A stretch of DNA of 64,000 bases from Vibrio crassostreae (GCF_024347415.1 NZ_AP025476.1:310001-374000); one strand, 5' to 3'; counted from the first letter of the stretch, positions 24,941 through 35,603 are shown. Notes: a model not told the origin generated them from the letters alone. Program-made: numbers and translations.

Positions 24941-25422
24941 GTCATCTTTAGAAGTTACACTGGAAGTACCAAGTGCTCCTTTAGCTATCTCTATCTACTC
25001 AACCTCTTGAACTCCTGCTTAGTACAGCCTTGTCGAATATAAAGACTTAGTTCAAAACCAGAGCTTTCTGATCAACACTCATTTTGTTCTGCAGTTTTGC
25101 TAATTAATAACTAGCGATATTAACGCTATTTAAGCGAGACGTTGAGTCCTGTTGTTTTTGTTTCCAGATGAAAGGTGAAGCCTTTCATCTGGCACTTATA
25201 CAATCTTGTGAGTGGTTTATTGGGTAGACTCGCGACTGCGAATAGGAACTAGGCTGAACTTCCTGAAAGAGTTCTGGCCAAATCTAGTGTTTACCCTACA
25301 TTGAGATTTTTGATTACTCCAATATCAGTACATCAAATGTCCTAGATACGATCGATGTGCTACATATACCTTTAGCTAGAGCTTCAGTGAGAAAATTGGT
25401 AAGTCTGACTTTCATCAGGTAT
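24941..25422. other. Intergenic stretch with no recognisable gene
   Basis: No convincing ORF, tRNA or conserved RNA was seen. The sequence next to the decayed tRNA array looks like accumulated debris; a 131-codon frame that enters it from the array is composed largely of repeat remnants and has no ribosome binding site. Confidence 0.6.
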
Positions 25423-25452
25423 AAAAAAGGCTACCTAAATTAGGCAGCCTAG
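25423..25452 (-). terminator. Terminator downstream of the antiporter gene
   Basis: On the minus strand, GGCTGCCTAA / TTAGGTAGCC (one mismatch) is followed by six T. It lies 17 bases after the antiporter stop. Confidence 0.85.
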
Positions 25453-25469
25453 TTTGATTTTTTTAGATG

Positions 25470-26750
25470 TTAGCCGAGCTCTTTCTCAGCTTGCTTCGCT
25501 TTTTCTATCATAGGAGTGATCGTCGAGCCTTGAACGAGAATCGAGAACACTACTACGGCATAGGTCATAACAAGGATTATCTCTTTAACATCTATTGCCT
25601 TATCTTCTATTACCCAGATACCTGAAGGGATTGAAAGTGCCATCGCTAGAGCTAGACCACCACGCAAGCCACCCCAAGTTAGAATCTTAATCGACCATGG
25701 GTTGTAAGTTCTAAAGCGTTTAAATCCGATGTAAGACAAGAAAACACTCAAGTAGCGTGCACTCAATACTAGAGGGACTGCGAATGCCATTAAGATCCAG
25801 TCTTCTTGGTGGAATTTGAATAGCAGCATCGACATACCAATTAATAGGAATAATACGCCGTTTAAGAATTCATCTATTAATTCCCAGAAATGATCTAGGT
25901 GATCTTCACTCTCTTTTGAGAATCCGATAAAGCGAGTCCAGTTACCAATCATGATACCTGATACCACCATTGCTAATGGTCCTGATACATGTAGAACTTC
26001 AGCAAACGCATAACCAGCAGTTGGGATACCGATGGTCAATAGTAACTCCATCGAGTGGTCATCGGTGTTGCTGATTAGGTAGTGGAATACGAGACCTAAA
26101 ACAAAACCGTAGACAATGCCGCCAATCGCCTCTTGAACGAATAACATGGTGACACTACCGACAGTCGGTGCTTCTGTACCGAATGCGATAGTAAATAAGG
26201 TTACGAAGATAACCAAACCAAAACCATCGTTAAATAGAGACTCTCCCTCGATTTGAGTAGAGATTCGTCTTGGCGCATCGAGTTTCTTTACGATGGCTAG
26301 CACAGCAATGGGATCGGTAGGGGAGATTAGAGAGCCAAACAGTAGGCAGTAAATTAGATCAAATTGAATACCGATGAACTGGCAGAACCCGTACAGCACA
26401 AAACCGATAAAGAATGTTGAAAACAGCGTTGCACCTAATGCGAGTACTGTTATTTCCCACTTCTGGTCTTTTAGGTTTGGTAATTTAATCCCCAAACCAC
26501 CGGCAAAGAGCAAGAACCCCAAGATTCCCTTAAGTAAGAAATCTTCAAAGTTGATACTGGCAACGGTTTCTGAGGCGATGTCAGCCAATTGGAACCAATT
26601 GTTTTGTCCCGCAATGATAATCAATAGAGATAACATCATTGAGCCAGCTGTGATGGCGATGGTTGTCTGCATTTTACCAATTTTGGTATTCACGAAAGCA
26701 ATAAGCATGGCTGCAGCGGACAAGAAGCATAAGGTGTAATAGACCGACAT
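25470..26750 (-). CDS. NhaP-type cation:proton antiporter (CPA1 family)
   Basis: A 426-aa inner-membrane protein with about 12 hydrophobic segments. Family motifs are present: LFGSLISPTDPIAVLAIV with the ion-binding Asp, IEGESLFNDGFGLVIF, and WGGLRGGLALAMAL. It exchanges Na+ or K+ for H+ for pH and salt balance; the ion is not decided by the sequence. The start is set at the ATG giving MSVYYTLCF. The open frame runs further upstream into metH, but that extension lacks a membrane signal and overlaps the MetJ operator. Divergent from metH. Confidence 0.88.
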   Translation of the reverse strand: MSVYYTLCFLSAAAMLIAFVNTKIGKMQTTIAITAGSMMLSLLIIIAGQNNWFQLADIASETVASINFEDFLLKGILGFLLFAGGLGIKLPNLKDQKWEITVLALGATLFSTFFIGFVLYGFCQFIGIQFDLIYCLLFGSLISPTDPIAVLAIVKKLDAPRRISTQIEGESLFNDGFGLVIFVTLFTIAFGTEAPTVGSVTMLFVQEAIGGIVYGFVLGLVFHYLISNTDDHSMELLLTIGIPTAGYAFAEVLHVSGPLAMVVSGIMIGNWTRFIGFSKESEDHLDHFWELIDEFLNGVLFLLIGMSMLLFKFHQEDWILMAFAVPLVLSARYLSVFLSYIGFKRFRTYNPWSIKILTWGGLRGGLALAMALSIPSGIWVIEDKAIDVKEIILVMTYAVVVFSILVQGSTITPMIEKAKQAEKELG

Positions 26751-26853
26751 TGGGATTCCAACATGTAACAAAGTATGAATATGAATTTTCGTTGTCTCAT
26801 GCTCAAATAGCAAACATTTTTTTGTCATGAGTCGGTAATCAATTTCCTTTTTT

Positions 26854-26869
26854 AGACGTCTAGACTCCT
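26854..26869. promoter_or_regulatory. MetJ operator (tandem met boxes) upstream of metH
   Basis: AGACGTCT (26854-26861) is a perfect met box, followed directly by AGACTCCT (26862-26869), a 5/8 box. MetJ binds two or more adjacent 8-bp boxes. It lies 50 bp upstream of the metH start and 104 bp from the antiporter start, so it points to methionine/SAM repression of metH. Confidence 0.85.
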
Positions 26870-26919
26870 TTTTAATGTGTGATAGGATGGACGGATAATT
26901 AAAGGAATGAGGTTGTACC

Positions 26920-29900
26920 GTGGGAAGTAATGTAAGGCAAAAGATTGACGCTCTGTTGAAGCAACGAATTTTACTGATTGATGGTGGCATGGGCACCATG
27001 ATTCAGGATTATAAATTGGAAGAGCAAGACTATCGTGGTGAACGCTTTGCTAATTGGCACAGTGACTTAAAGGGCAACAATGACCTTTTAGTTCTTACAC
27101 AGCCTAAGCTTATCAAAGATATCCATTCAGAATACTTGGAAGCTGGGGCTGACATCCTCGAAACCAATACCTTTAACGCTACAACCATCGCTATGGCCGA
27201 CTATGATATGGAAAGCCTTAGTGAAGAAATTAACTTTTCTGCTGCCAAGCTTGCTCGTGAAGCGGCTGATGAATGGACCGCAAAGACCCCAGAAAAGCCT
27301 CGCTTCGTCGCGGGTGTATTAGGTCCAACTAACCGAACTTGTTCTATCTCGCCTGATGTAAACGATCCAGGTTATCGAAATGTTAGCTTTGACGAGTTAG
27401 TTGAAGCTTATTCTGAGTCGACTCGAGCGCTTATTAAGGGCGGTTCAGACTTAATTCTTATCGAAACTATCTTCGATACGTTGAACGCGAAAGCGTGTGC
27501 TTTTGCGGTTGAATCCGTTTTCGAAGAAGTGGGCATTACTCTACCTGTTATGATCTCCGGTACCATTACTGATGCTTCAGGTCGTACGCTTTCAGGTCAG
27601 ACGACAGAAGCATTCTACAACGCACTTCGTCATGTAAAACCTATCTCATTTGGATTGAACTGTGCATTAGGTCCTGATGAACTGCGAGAGTACGTTGGTG
27701 AGATGTCTCGCATCTCAGAATGTAACGTTTCCGCTCACCCTAATGCAGGTTTGCCTAACGCATTTGGTGAGTATGACCTTTCGCCTGAAGATATGGCTGA
27801 GCACGTTAAGGAATGGGCTGAAAGTGGCTTCTTGAACCTAATTGGTGGCTGTTGTGGTACTACTCCAGAGCATATCCGCCAAATGGCTGAGGCAGTTGAA
27901 GGTGTAACGCCGCGTCAATTGCCGGATTTACCTGTTTCTTGCCGTCTTTCGGGACTAGAGCCACTGACGATAGCTAAAGAATCTTTGTTCGTGAACGTGG
28001 GTGAGCGTACTAACGTTACCGGTTCTGCCCGCTTTAAGCGCCTTATTAAGGAAGAGCTTTACGACGAAGCCTTGAGTGTTGCTCGAGAGCAAGTTGAGAA
28101 CGGTGCTCAAATTATCGATATCAACATGGATGAAGGGATGCTAGACGCTGAGGCGTGTATGGTTAAATTCCTTAATCTATGTGCGTCAGAACCAGAAATC
28201 TCGAAAGTGCCAGTCATGGTCGACTCTTCTAAGTGGGAAGTTATCGAAGCTGGTCTGAAATGTATTCAAGGCAAAGGTATCGTTAACTCAATCTCTCTAA
28301 AAGAAGGCAAAGAGAAGTTTGTTGAGCAAGCCAAATTAGTTCGTCGTTATGGTGCAGCTGTCATTGTGATGGCGTTCGATGAAGTCGGGCAGGCTGATAC
28401 TCGAGAGCGTAAAGTCGAGATCTGTACCAATGCCTACAACATTCTTGTTGATGAGGTTGGCTTCCCACCTGAAGACATTATTTTTGACCCGAACATCTTC
28501 GCGGTTGCTACTGGTATTGATGAACATAACAACTATGCGGTCGATTTCATCGAAGCTGTAGGGGATATTAAGCGTGATCTCCCTCATGCGATGATCTCTG
28601 GTGGTGTATCGAACGTGTCGTTCTCATTCCGCGGTAACAATTACGTTCGTGAGGCAATCCACGCAGTATTCCTATATCACTGTTTTAAAAATGGTATGGA
28701 TATGGGTATCGTAAACGCTGGTCAGCTGGAAATTTACGATAATGTTCCAGAAGATCTGCGTGATGCTGTTGAAGATGTTGTATTGAACCGTCGTGATGAT
28801 TCGACTGAACGATTGCTTGATATGGCGACCGAATACCTAGAGCGTGCTGTCGGTAAGGTTGAAGATAAATCTGCTCTAGAATGGAGAACTTGGCCTGTAG
28901 AGAAGCGCTTAGAGCACTCTTTGGTTAAAGGTATCACCGATTTTATCGTTGAAGATACCGAAGAAGCTCGCGTTAATGCCTCTCGCCCTATCGAGGTGAT
29001 TGAAGGCCCTCTAATGGACGGCATGAACGTTGTCGGTGACCTATTTGGTGAAGGTAAGATGTTCTTACCACAGGTTGTAAAGTCTGCGCGTGTTATGAAA
29101 CAAGCGGTTGCCCACCTAGAACCATTCATCAATGCATCGAAAGAAGTGGGCGCAACTAACGGTAAGATTCTATTAGCGACCGTTAAAGGTGACGTACACG
29201 ATATTGGTAAGAATATCGTTGGCGTGGTTTTACAGTGTAATAACTACGAGATCATCGATTTAGGCGTAATGGTTTCTTGTGAGAAGATTCTCAAGGTCGC
29301 AAAAGAAGAGAATGTCGACATTATTGGCCTGTCTGGACTGATTACACCGTCTCTTGATGAAATGGTACACGTTGCCAAAGAGATGGAAAGACAAGGTTTT
29401 AAGCTTCCTCTATTGATCGGCGGCGCAACTACATCTAAAGCGCACACTGCGGTCAAGATTGAACAAAATTATTCAGAACCTGTTGTATACGTAAATAATG
29501 CCTCGCGCGCTGTAGGTGTGTGTACTTCACTACTTTCTGATGAATTGAAGCCCGCTTTCGTTGAGAAGCTAGATATCGACTATGATCGCGTTCGAGACCA
29601 GCACAATCGTAAGAAGCCGCGCACTAAGCCTGTCACACTTGAAAGAGCTCGTGCCAATAAAGTCGCTATCGATTGGGATGCGTATACTCCACCGGCACCG
29701 GCTAAACCGGGAGTTCACATCTTCAATGATTTTGATGTGGCGACTTTGCGCCAGTACATCGATTGGACTCCATTCTTTATGACGTGGTCTTTGGTTGGTA
29801 AGTACCCTGCGATTCTTGAACATGAAGAAGTGGGTGAAGAAGCAAAACGTTTATTTAAAGATGCTAACGATCTACTGGATCGCGTAGAGAAAGAGAAGTT

Positions 29901-30597
29901 ACTTGAAGCTCGTGGTATGTGTGCCATGTTCCCAGCGAACAGCGTTGGTGATGATATTGAAGTGTATACCGATGAGTCTCGTACTGAAGTTCTAAAGGTT
30001 CTACATAACCTTCGTCAACAAACCGAAAAGCCTAAAGGGTTTAACTATTGTCTGTCTGATTACATTGCGCCAAAAGAGAGCGGTAAAGCGGACTGGATTG
30101 GTGGTTTTGCGGTGACCGGCGGTATTGGTGAGCGAGAACTGGCTGATGAATACAAAGCGAAAGGTGATGACTACAACGCAATCATGATTCAAGCGGTTGC
30201 TGACCGATTGGCTGAAGCGTTCGCGGAGTATCTGCATAAAGAAGTGAGAAAGGACATTTGGGGTTACTCGCCAGATGAGGACTTGTCTAACGACGATTTG
30301 ATTCGAGAGAAATACCAAGGTATCCGTCCTGCTCCAGGTTATCCTGCTTGTCCAGAGCACACAGAGAAAGGCACATTGTGGGAGTTGATGGACGTTGAGA
30401 AGGCCATCGATATGTCACTGACGTCTAGCTACGCGATGTGGCCAGGTGCTTCAGTATCAGGGATGTACTTCTCACACCCTGATGCTCGATACTTTGCGAT
30501 AGCCCAGATTCAACAGGATCAAGTAGATAGCTATGCCGACCGTAAAGGCTGGGACATGTTAGAAGCCGAGAAGTGGTTAGGTCCAAACATTAACTAG
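26920..30597 (+). CDS. metH: Cobalamin-dependent methionine synthase
   Basis: A 1225-aa enzyme that transfers methyl from methyltetrahydrofolate via cobalamin to homocysteine. Homocysteine domain: zinc ligands C248, C311, C312. Then the pterin-binding domain (from about 355). Cobalamin domain with DVHDIGKN, lower-ligand H760. C-terminal reactivation domain with [12 protein letters not shown]. Length is within two residues of the E. coli enzyme. It starts at GTG 26920 with a GAGG-type ribosome site, giving [29 protein letters not shown]. Transcribed alone, with a MetJ operator upstream and a terminator downstream. Confidence 0.98.
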   Translation: MGSNVRQKIDALLKQRILLIDGGMGTMIQDYKLEEQDYRGERFANWHSDLKGNNDLLVLTQPKLIKDIHSEYLEAGADILETNTFNATTIAMADYDMESLSEEINFSAAKLAREAADEWTAKTPEKPRFVAGVLGPTNRTCSISPDVNDPGYRNVSFDELVEAYSESTRALIKGGSDLILIETIFDTLNAKACAFAVESVFEEVGITLPVMISGTITDASGRTLSGQTTEAFYNALRHVKPISFGLNCALGPDELREYVGEMSRISECNVSAHPNAGLPNAFGEYDLSPEDMAEHVKEWAESGFLNLIGGCCGTTPEHIRQMAEAVEGVTPRQLPDLPVSCRLSGLEPLTIAKESLFVNVGERTNVTGSARFKRLIKEELYDEALSVAREQVENGAQIIDINMDEGMLDAEACMVKFLNLCASEPEISKVPVMVDSSKWEVIEAGLKCIQGKGIVNSISLKEGKEKFVEQAKLVRRYGAAVIVMAFDEVGQADTRERKVEICTNAYNILVDEVGFPPEDIIFDPNIFAVATGIDEHNNYAVDFIEAVGDIKRDLPHAMISGGVSNVSFSFRGNNYVREAIHAVFLYHCFKNGMDMGIVNAGQLEIYDNVPEDLRDAVEDVVLNRRDDSTERLLDMATEYLERAVGKVEDKSALEWRTWPVEKRLEHSLVKGITDFIVEDTEEARVNASRPIEVIEGPLMDGMNVVGDLFGEGKMFLPQVVKSARVMKQAVAHLEPFINASKEVGATNGKILLATVKGDVHDIGKNIVGVVLQCNNYEIIDLGVMVSCEKILKVAKEENVDIIGLSGLITPSLDEMVHVAKEMERQGFKLPLLIGGATTSKAHTAVKIEQNYSEPVVYVNNASRAVGVCTSLLSDELKPAFVEKLDIDYDRVRDQHNRKKPRTKPVTLERARANKVAIDWDAYTPPAPAKPGVHIFNDFDVATLRQYIDWTPFFMTWSLVGKYPAILEHEEVGEEAKRLFKDANDLLDRVEKEKLLEARGMCAMFPANSVGDDIEVYTDESRTEVLKVLHNLRQQTEKPKGFNYCLSDYIAPKESGKADWIGGFAVTGGIGERELADEYKAKGDDYNAIMIQAVADRLAEAFAEYLHKEVRKDIWGYSPDEDLSNDDLIREKYQGIRPAPGYPACPEHTEKGTLWELMDVEKAIDMSLTSSYAMWPGASVSGMYFSHPDARYFAIAQIQQDQVDSYADRKGWDMLEAEKWLGPNIN

Positions 30598-30639
30598 TTT
30601 GAATCTATAACGAGCTTTGATTCGTAAAGTTAAAAAGAG

Positions 30640-30667
30640 AAAGGGTTGCTGAATGGCAACCCTTTTT
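30640..30667. terminator. Bidirectional terminator between metH and lysC
   Basis: AAAGGGTTGC / GCAACCCTTT with T tracts on both strands, between convergent metH and lysC. Confidence 0.9.
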
Positions 30668-30712
30668 GTATTTGTGATTTAGTTATTTATCTGTCGATGA
30701 TAAACGGACTTT

Positions 30713-32080
30713 CTATTCAAATAACTCTTGGTGCAGTTTTTGAATCGCCAACTTAGAAACAGATTCATCTAGCAAGAAACACAGGTTGTGTGGGCTTGCT
30801 CCGTAACAAATCATGCGTAGGTTGAAATCTTCAAGAGTGCCGAATACCTGCTTCGCATAGCCCTTGCTTTCGCTCATGTTGTTACCAATAAGCGCAACAA
30901 GGCATAGGTCGTGCTCAATATCGACAGAACACAGCTCTTCAAGCTCAAGACGAGCGGCTTCAGGTAACTCAGGAGCACCACCTGAAGTGTCTGTTTGATC
31001 GAGAGTCAGTGACACACTGATCTCTGAGGTGGTGATAAGATCGACCGAGATCTTATGTTTAGCAAGGATCTCGAATACCTTTGCCAAGAAGCCATAGGCA
31101 TGGAACATGTTAGCGCTGCGGAGTGTAACCATAGTTTGGTTGCAGCGTAGGGCAAGCGCTCTAAATAGAGGGGAGCTTTCAACCTCTTGACGAATCCAAG
31201 TTCCACCGAGCTCTGGTGCTTTAGAAGATCCAACAAATACCGGGATTTGGTGGCGCAGTGCAGGTACTAGAGTTGATGGGTGTAAGATCTTCGCACCAAA
31301 GTTTGCCATTTCCGATGCTTCACTAAAGCTGATCTCTGGGATAGGAGAAGCTTTAGGTGCAATACGAGGATCAGTGGTGTAGATACCCGGAACATCCGTC
31401 CAGATTTCTAAACCAATCGCCTGTACAGATTCGGCAATCAATGCTGCTGAGTAATCACTGCCACCGCGGCCTAAAGTCGTGGTGTTGCCTTCACTATCAG
31501 CGCCGATAAAACCTTGAGTAACGACAACTTGCTGTTGGCAAAGTGGCATAAGTTTCTCTTGCGCTAGAGCGGAAATATCTTCGAGTTGAGGTTCTGCTTT
31601 GCCGAAGTCATCATTAGTGCGCATCACTTCTCTGATATCAAAGCGAACTGCAGGTGTGCCTCGTTCACGAATGATCTGAGCCAAGATGTGTGTCGACATC
31701 AACTCGCCACATGCGACAAGGTGATCAGTTAGTTTAGTACTGGTTTGAAATGATGCCGCTTCTGCTGCGCTCGCAATGTCATCAAGAATGCTGTGAACTT
31801 CTTTTTCGATGCTGACTGAGTCTGCCAGTTGGCCAAGAATTGCGTTATGAATGTCCGCTAATTGAGCCATCAATTCCTGACGACGAGCTTTATCTTGAAC
31901 GCCATTCGCCAGTTCAACGAGCAAATTGGTCACACCAGAACACGCAGAACTTACGACTAACTTGGTATTTGAGTTGTTTTCAATAATGGCAGCACAACGG
32001 CTCATTGCTTCAAAGTTGGCAACACTTGTCCCACCAAACTTAGCGACATTAAAAGAACCAGCTACATTAGATGCACTCAC
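30713..32080 (-). CDS. lysC: Lysine-sensitive aspartate kinase III
   Basis: A 455-aa enzyme that phosphorylates aspartate, the first step to lysine, threonine and methionine. The N-terminal kinase domain has KFGGTSVANFEAM near residue 14 and GRGGSDYSAALIAE. The C-terminal ACT pair starts near 315 (FLAKVFEILAKHKISVDLITTSE) and gives lysine feedback. It lacks a fused homoserine dehydrogenase domain, so it is the monofunctional type. A lysine riboswitch and terminator lie in its leader, giving a second level of lysine control. Confidence 0.96.
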   Translation of the reverse strand: MSASNVAGSFNVAKFGGTSVANFEAMSRCAAIIENNSNTKLVVSSACSGVTNLLVELANGVQDKARRQELMAQLADIHNAILGQLADSVSIEKEVHSILDDIASAAEAASFQTSTKLTDHLVACGELMSTHILAQIIRERGTPAVRFDIREVMRTNDDFGKAEPQLEDISALAQEKLMPLCQQQVVVTQGFIGADSEGNTTTLGRGGSDYSAALIAESVQAIGLEIWTDVPGIYTTDPRIAPKASPIPEISFSEASEMANFGAKILHPSTLVPALRHQIPVFVGSSKAPELGGTWIRQEVESSPLFRALALRCNQTMVTLRSANMFHAYGFLAKVFEILAKHKISVDLITTSEISVSLTLDQTDTSGGAPELPEAARLELEELCSVDIEHDLCLVALIGNNMSESKGYAKQVFGTLEDFNLRMICYGASPHNLCFLLDESVSKLAIQKLHQELFE

Positions 32081-32161
32081 GATATATCTCCCACGACTTC
32101 CTAAAATAAAATTACGGTTGGGTAATCCAACGTCCGATGTTTTTCGAAGAGAGTTTTAGAG

Positions 32162-32195
32162 CAAAAAGAGAGGAATTATTAGAATAGTAACCTCA
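32162..32195 (-). terminator. Expression-platform terminator of the lysC leader
   Basis: On the minus strand GAGGTTACTATT pairs imperfectly with AATAATTCCTC and runs into CTTTTTG. It lies between the lysine aptamer and lysC, so lysine binding probably ends transcription here. Confidence 0.7.
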
Positions 32196-32213
32196 GAAGC
32201 TCTTCACCATATA

Positions 32214-32376
32214 GAAATGGCGACAGTTGACGGGATTCAGCCCGCTCAACCGATAATAAAGGTCCTGCATCCTTTTATTATCTCGGCACTGCTCCCCATA
32301 AATGTTTTGTATTGGAAATGCGGTTCCACAAAACACCTGCCTGGGCAGTGCTCCTCTTCTGCTAGATAGCCATTTC
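32214..32376 (-). ncRNA. Lysine riboswitch (L box) aptamer upstream of lysC
   Basis: The minus strand shows the conserved aptamer blocks in order: GAAATGGC (P1 5'), AGAGGAGCACTGCC, GGGGAGCAGTGCCGAGAT, GGTTGAGCGGGCTGAATCCC, then GCCATTTC (P1 3'). Spacing and sequence match the lysC leader of E. coli. Confidence 0.93.
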
Positions 32377-32542
32377 ATTGAACGTGTTTGCGGTAACAAT
32401 GTCAATCCGTAACTTGAGATAATTGAAAAATAATTTTAACAATTATGTGACAGTGGTTTGACCTCAATACTTATGGCTAATTGCTGAGGTAATCAATTTG
32501 CTTTAGGGTGGATTGTTCACAACATTAACGTAAGGGATGTAC

Positions 32543-33682
32543 ATGTCTAATTTAACACTCACTACTGCTATCGATAGCTTTTATCCACCACACCGAACGT
32601 TAATGGGACCAGGTCCTTCTGATATCTCACCTCAGGTACTGCAGGCTCTAAGCCGTCCGACGATTGGTCACTTAGATCCGCTTTTTATTGCGATGATGGA
32701 TGAGCTTAAACAGCTTCTTAAATACGCTTTTCAGACTGAAAACGAATTTACGATTGCCGTTTCTGCACCGGGCAGTGCGGGTATGGAGACCTGTTTTGTT
32801 AACTTGATTGAGCCTGGTGAAAAGGTGATTGTTTGTCGTAACGGTGTCTTCGGTGAGCGTATGCGAGAAAACGTGGTGCGCTGTGGTGGCGAAGCGATCC
32901 TTGTTGATGATGAGTGGGGCAAGCCCGTATCCGTTGAAAAAGTAGAACAAGCATTAGCGCAAAATCCAGATGCTGTTGCGGTTGCTTTTGTGCATGCAGA
33001 GACATCAACCGGAGCGCTATCTGATGCTCAAGCTATCTCAGCTATCGCTCGTCAGTTTGATGCGTTAACGATTGTTGATGCAGTGACATCACTAGGTGGT
33101 GTGCCATTGCTGGTTGATGAGTGGCAGCTTGATGCGGTTTATTCTGGAAGCCAAAAGTGTTTGTCTTGTGTGCCGGGTCTATCTCCGGTGACTTTCTCTC
33201 AGCGTGCCGTTGATAAAATGAAATCGCGCCAGTCACCTGTGCAAAGTTGGTTCTTAGATCAAAGCCTAGTATTAGGTTATTGGAGCGGTGAAGGTAAGCG
33301 TAGTTATCACCATACTGCACCCGTAAATAGCCTCTATGCACTGCATGAGTCGCTGGTTTTGTTGAAAAATGAAGGCTTAGATAATGCGTGGTCTCGTCAT
33401 CATGCGATGCACCAGGAGCTTAAAGAAGGCGTAGAAGCTCTAGGGTTAAAGTTTGTGGTTGATGAAGAGAGTCGCCTGCCGCAGCTGAACGCACTTTATT
33501 TCCCTGAAGGAATTGATGAAGCTAAGATCAGAACGCAGCTTTTAGAAGAATACAATCTTGAAATCGGTGCAGGGCTGGGCTCTTTGGCTGGTAAGGCATG
33601 GCGTATCGGCCTGATGGGTTACGGCGCTCGTAAAGAGAATGTCGCGTTGTGCCTAAAAGCGCTAAAAGATGTTTTGCAGTAG
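32543..33682 (+). CDS. Class-V aminotransferase, alanine/serine-glyoxylate type
   Basis: A 379-aa pyridoxal-phosphate enzyme. Features: LMGPGPSDISPQVLQALSRP at the start, VDAVTSLGG, the PLP lysine K205 in GSQKCLS, and the small C-terminal domain with GLGSLAGKAWRIGLMGY. This is the pattern of the AGXT / serine-glyoxylate / PucG group; the true substrate pair is not determined. The start at 32543 has TAAGGGA at a good distance; an in-frame ATG two codons earlier overlaps that site. Divergent from lysC and followed by a terminator. Confidence 0.88.
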   Translation: MSNLTLTTAIDSFYPPHRTLMGPGPSDISPQVLQALSRPTIGHLDPLFIAMMDELKQLLKYAFQTENEFTIAVSAPGSAGMETCFVNLIEPGEKVIVCRNGVFGERMRENVVRCGGEAILVDDEWGKPVSVEKVEQALAQNPDAVAVAFVHAETSTGALSDAQAISAIARQFDALTIVDAVTSLGGVPLLVDEWQLDAVYSGSQKCLSCVPGLSPVTFSQRAVDKMKSRQSPVQSWFLDQSLVLGYWSGEGKRSYHHTAPVNSLYALHESLVLLKNEGLDNAWSRHHAMHQELKEGVEALGLKFVVDEESRLPQLNALYFPEGIDEAKIRTQLLEEYNLEIGAGLGSLAGKAWRIGLMGYGARKENVALCLKALKDVLQ

Positions 33683-33706
33683 CTGCAATGAACTGAAATT
33701 AAAAAG

Positions 33707-33736
33707 AAAAGCGCCCGAGAGATCGGGCGCTTTTTT
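33707..33736. terminator. Bidirectional terminator between the aminotransferase and pglL
   Basis: GCGCCCGA / TCGGGCGC stem followed by six T on the plus strand; the minus strand has a T-rich tail as well. Confidence 0.9.
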
Positions 33737-33786
33737 GTGTCTAACCGAAAGGTCAAAAATGGTGCTTCAGTTCCGAATTCTAAACA

Positions 33787-35550
33787 TCACTCAGCAGATG
33801 AAACGGTATCTTCTGCTTGTGACACTTTCTTATACTGAACCTTTGAAAAGTCTCTATCTGGGAACAAGAAGCTTGCTTCACTACGAATTTGTTCCGCCTT
33901 GCTGTGATCCCCCAATCCTTGATAAGCAAGAATAAGGTTGCTGTAAAAAGCCGGCCTAGGCTTACTCTTGATGATCTCTAACGACCAGTCGATATAAGGC
34001 TGGATAAGGCTAGGGTCTGCTTTATAGAGACCAATATTAAGGTATGTGCTGTATATGTCCCAATCATAGCGATCTTTCCAGACTACGGGGTTGGTTACTT
34101 GCTTAAGAATGTCTGGGTTTTTAGGCTTAGACAGCTCAAACTTAGTCAGGACATAGTTGGTATGCAGAGCGCTCAACATATAAAAACTGACCAAGATAGG
34201 TATTACTAAGCTCGATACTCGAAACAAGGTTTTATTGATGATACTGAACGGCTGTTGATAGTGTCGGGAAGAGCGTTGATCGACCCAGTAAATCAATATA
34301 ATGAATGTTATCCAGTGAATCGCCGAGTGGTAAAAAGGATACTCAAGTTGAGAGTGCAAAAGGATTGGGATGAATAACGCGAGCAGGGCTAGACGCGTTC
34401 CCTTTGCAGAACTTGCTATGCGTGACATAACCAATATTGCAGCAATCAAGATTCCGATGATTGGTACTATGCCCCCTTCAACTCCCCAAAGCAGGAACTC
34501 ATTGTGAGGGTGATCCATTGAAGGAAGGCCGGGATGATAGTTCGAGTTGAGTTGATGTTGGCGAGCCGTATACAAGATGTACTCAGATTCAAATTTCCCG
34601 TAACCATAACCGGTAAATGGCTTTTCGATCATCATATCTAGAGCTTGTGGGAAGGTATAAGCTCGTGGGCTTTCTAGATTCACCTTCTTGCTAGCGATAC
34701 TGTCTGTAGCACTGAGGTTAATAACCGTAAACGCAACAGCGATACCAGCCACTACTGATATACACCATCCGTAGAAGCGTTTTTTTGTCGAGAATTTGTA
34801 TAGATAAGGCAGAATGCAGACAAACCCAATGACGGCAGCTAACCATCCTGTACGTGATGCGATGATGATCAGTAGTGGCACGGTTAAAGTTGGGGTCAGA
34901 TACAGTAAGAAAGACTCACTGATCTTATGGTTATATTTAGCGGGCTGCCTTGCTAAAAGGTAAGCTGAAAGCACAAAGCCCGTAGCAAGGAAGCTTGCCA
35001 TTACATTCGGTTGTTGGAATATCCCATATGGTCGGTTTGCCGCTGTGTTGTAGCCAAATAGGTTGCCAGGCTCCAAGAAGAAATATTGCACATAGCCAAA
35101 TAGTGCTTGTATGACAACAGCAAGCACAATGAACCACAACATGCGCTGCTTGTGCTTATTGCTGAATTTAAATTGCTGCAGCACGACGAATAATGCAAAG
35201 CCCGCCCACAATCCAAGCAAGCGTCCTGAAGCTCCTTGAGGAGCTGCATTGCTGTATAAAATGGGTAGTGTGAGTATGATGCAGCTTATCAACAAGCCAA
35301 TCGTTAATTTTGAATACTTAAGTACTCGGTTGGTAGCGAGTTGGTAAAAGCCAATTGCTAGCGTGAAGCTTAGCGCCAGCCAAGTTGTTGGGTTAAATGA
35401 TAACGCAAGCCCCGAGCCTCCAGGGTTAGGCATGAAAAAATGCATGGCTAACAAGAATACAACAGCTAAAGAAGCCAGAAATGCTTTGTTGAGTGGTAGC
35501 TGAGTGACCTGATTTTCTAGCTGGGTACCGCTAGTGTGTATTGTTGCCAT
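33787..35550 (-). CDS. pglL: PglL-type O-oligosaccharyltransferase / O-antigen ligase family
   Basis: A 587-aa inner-membrane protein with about 12 TM segments, moving lipid-linked glycans onto protein Ser/Thr (PglL) rather than lipid A (WaaL). The Wzy_C core includes SRTGW and the large periplasmic loop HPHNEFLLWGVEGG, whose H349 is the candidate essential His (H347 is two residues before). The soluble C-terminal part (about 440-570) is helical and TPR-like, as in the Wzy_C_2 domain of PglL enzymes. The V. cholerae protein at this position was reported to glycosylate proteins in a heterologous host. Protein rather than lipid acceptor is an inference. It lies downstream of uvrA, separated by a terminator. 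Confidence 0.82.
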   Translation of the reverse strand: MATIHTSGTQLENQVTQLPLNKAFLASLAVVFLLAMHFFMPNPGGSGLALSFNPTTWLALSFTLAIGFYQLATNRVLKYSKLTIGLLISCIILTLPILYSNAAPQGASGRLLGLWAGFALFVVLQQFKFSNKHKQRMLWFIVLAVVIQALFGYVQYFFLEPGNLFGYNTAANRPYGIFQQPNVMASFLATGFVLSAYLLARQPAKYNHKISESFLLYLTPTLTVPLLIIIASRTGWLAAVIGFVCILPYLYKFSTKKRFYGWCISVVAGIAVAFTVINLSATDSIASKKVNLESPRAYTFPQALDMMIEKPFTGYGYGKFESEYILYTARQHQLNSNYHPGLPSMDHPHNEFLLWGVEGGIVPIIGILIAAILVMSRIASSAKGTRLALLALFIPILLHSQLEYPFYHSAIHWITFIILIYWVDQRSSRHYQQPFSIINKTLFRVSSLVIPILVSFYMLSALHTNYVLTKFELSKPKNPDILKQVTNPVVWKDRYDWDIYSTYLNIGLYKADPSLIQPYIDWSLEIIKSKPRPAFYSNLILAYQGLGDHSKAEQIRSEASFLFPDRDFSKVQYKKVSQAEDTVSSAE

Positions 35551-35568
35551 AAATCCCTAACCTTATAA

Positions 35569-35603
35569 AAACAGAGCTTGTTCCTTCTGAAACAAGCTCT
35601 GTT
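35569..35603 (-). terminator. Terminator after uvrA
   Basis: AACAGAGCTTGTT / AACAAGCTCTGTT, 13-bp stem, followed by T residues on the minus strand, between uvrA and pglL. Confidence 0.88.

Noticed and set aside
26780..26919. SAM riboswitch upstream of metH
   Set aside because: No SAM-aptamer core was seen; tandem met boxes explain the expected regulation.
26751..26999. N-terminal 83-residue extension of the antiporter frame into metH
   Set aside because: It would overlap the metH start and the MetJ operator, and the family N-terminus begins at MSVYYTL.
33669..33935. 88-codon plus-strand frame after the aminotransferase
   Set aside because: It runs through the terminator and antisense to the pglL C-terminus with no ribosome site.
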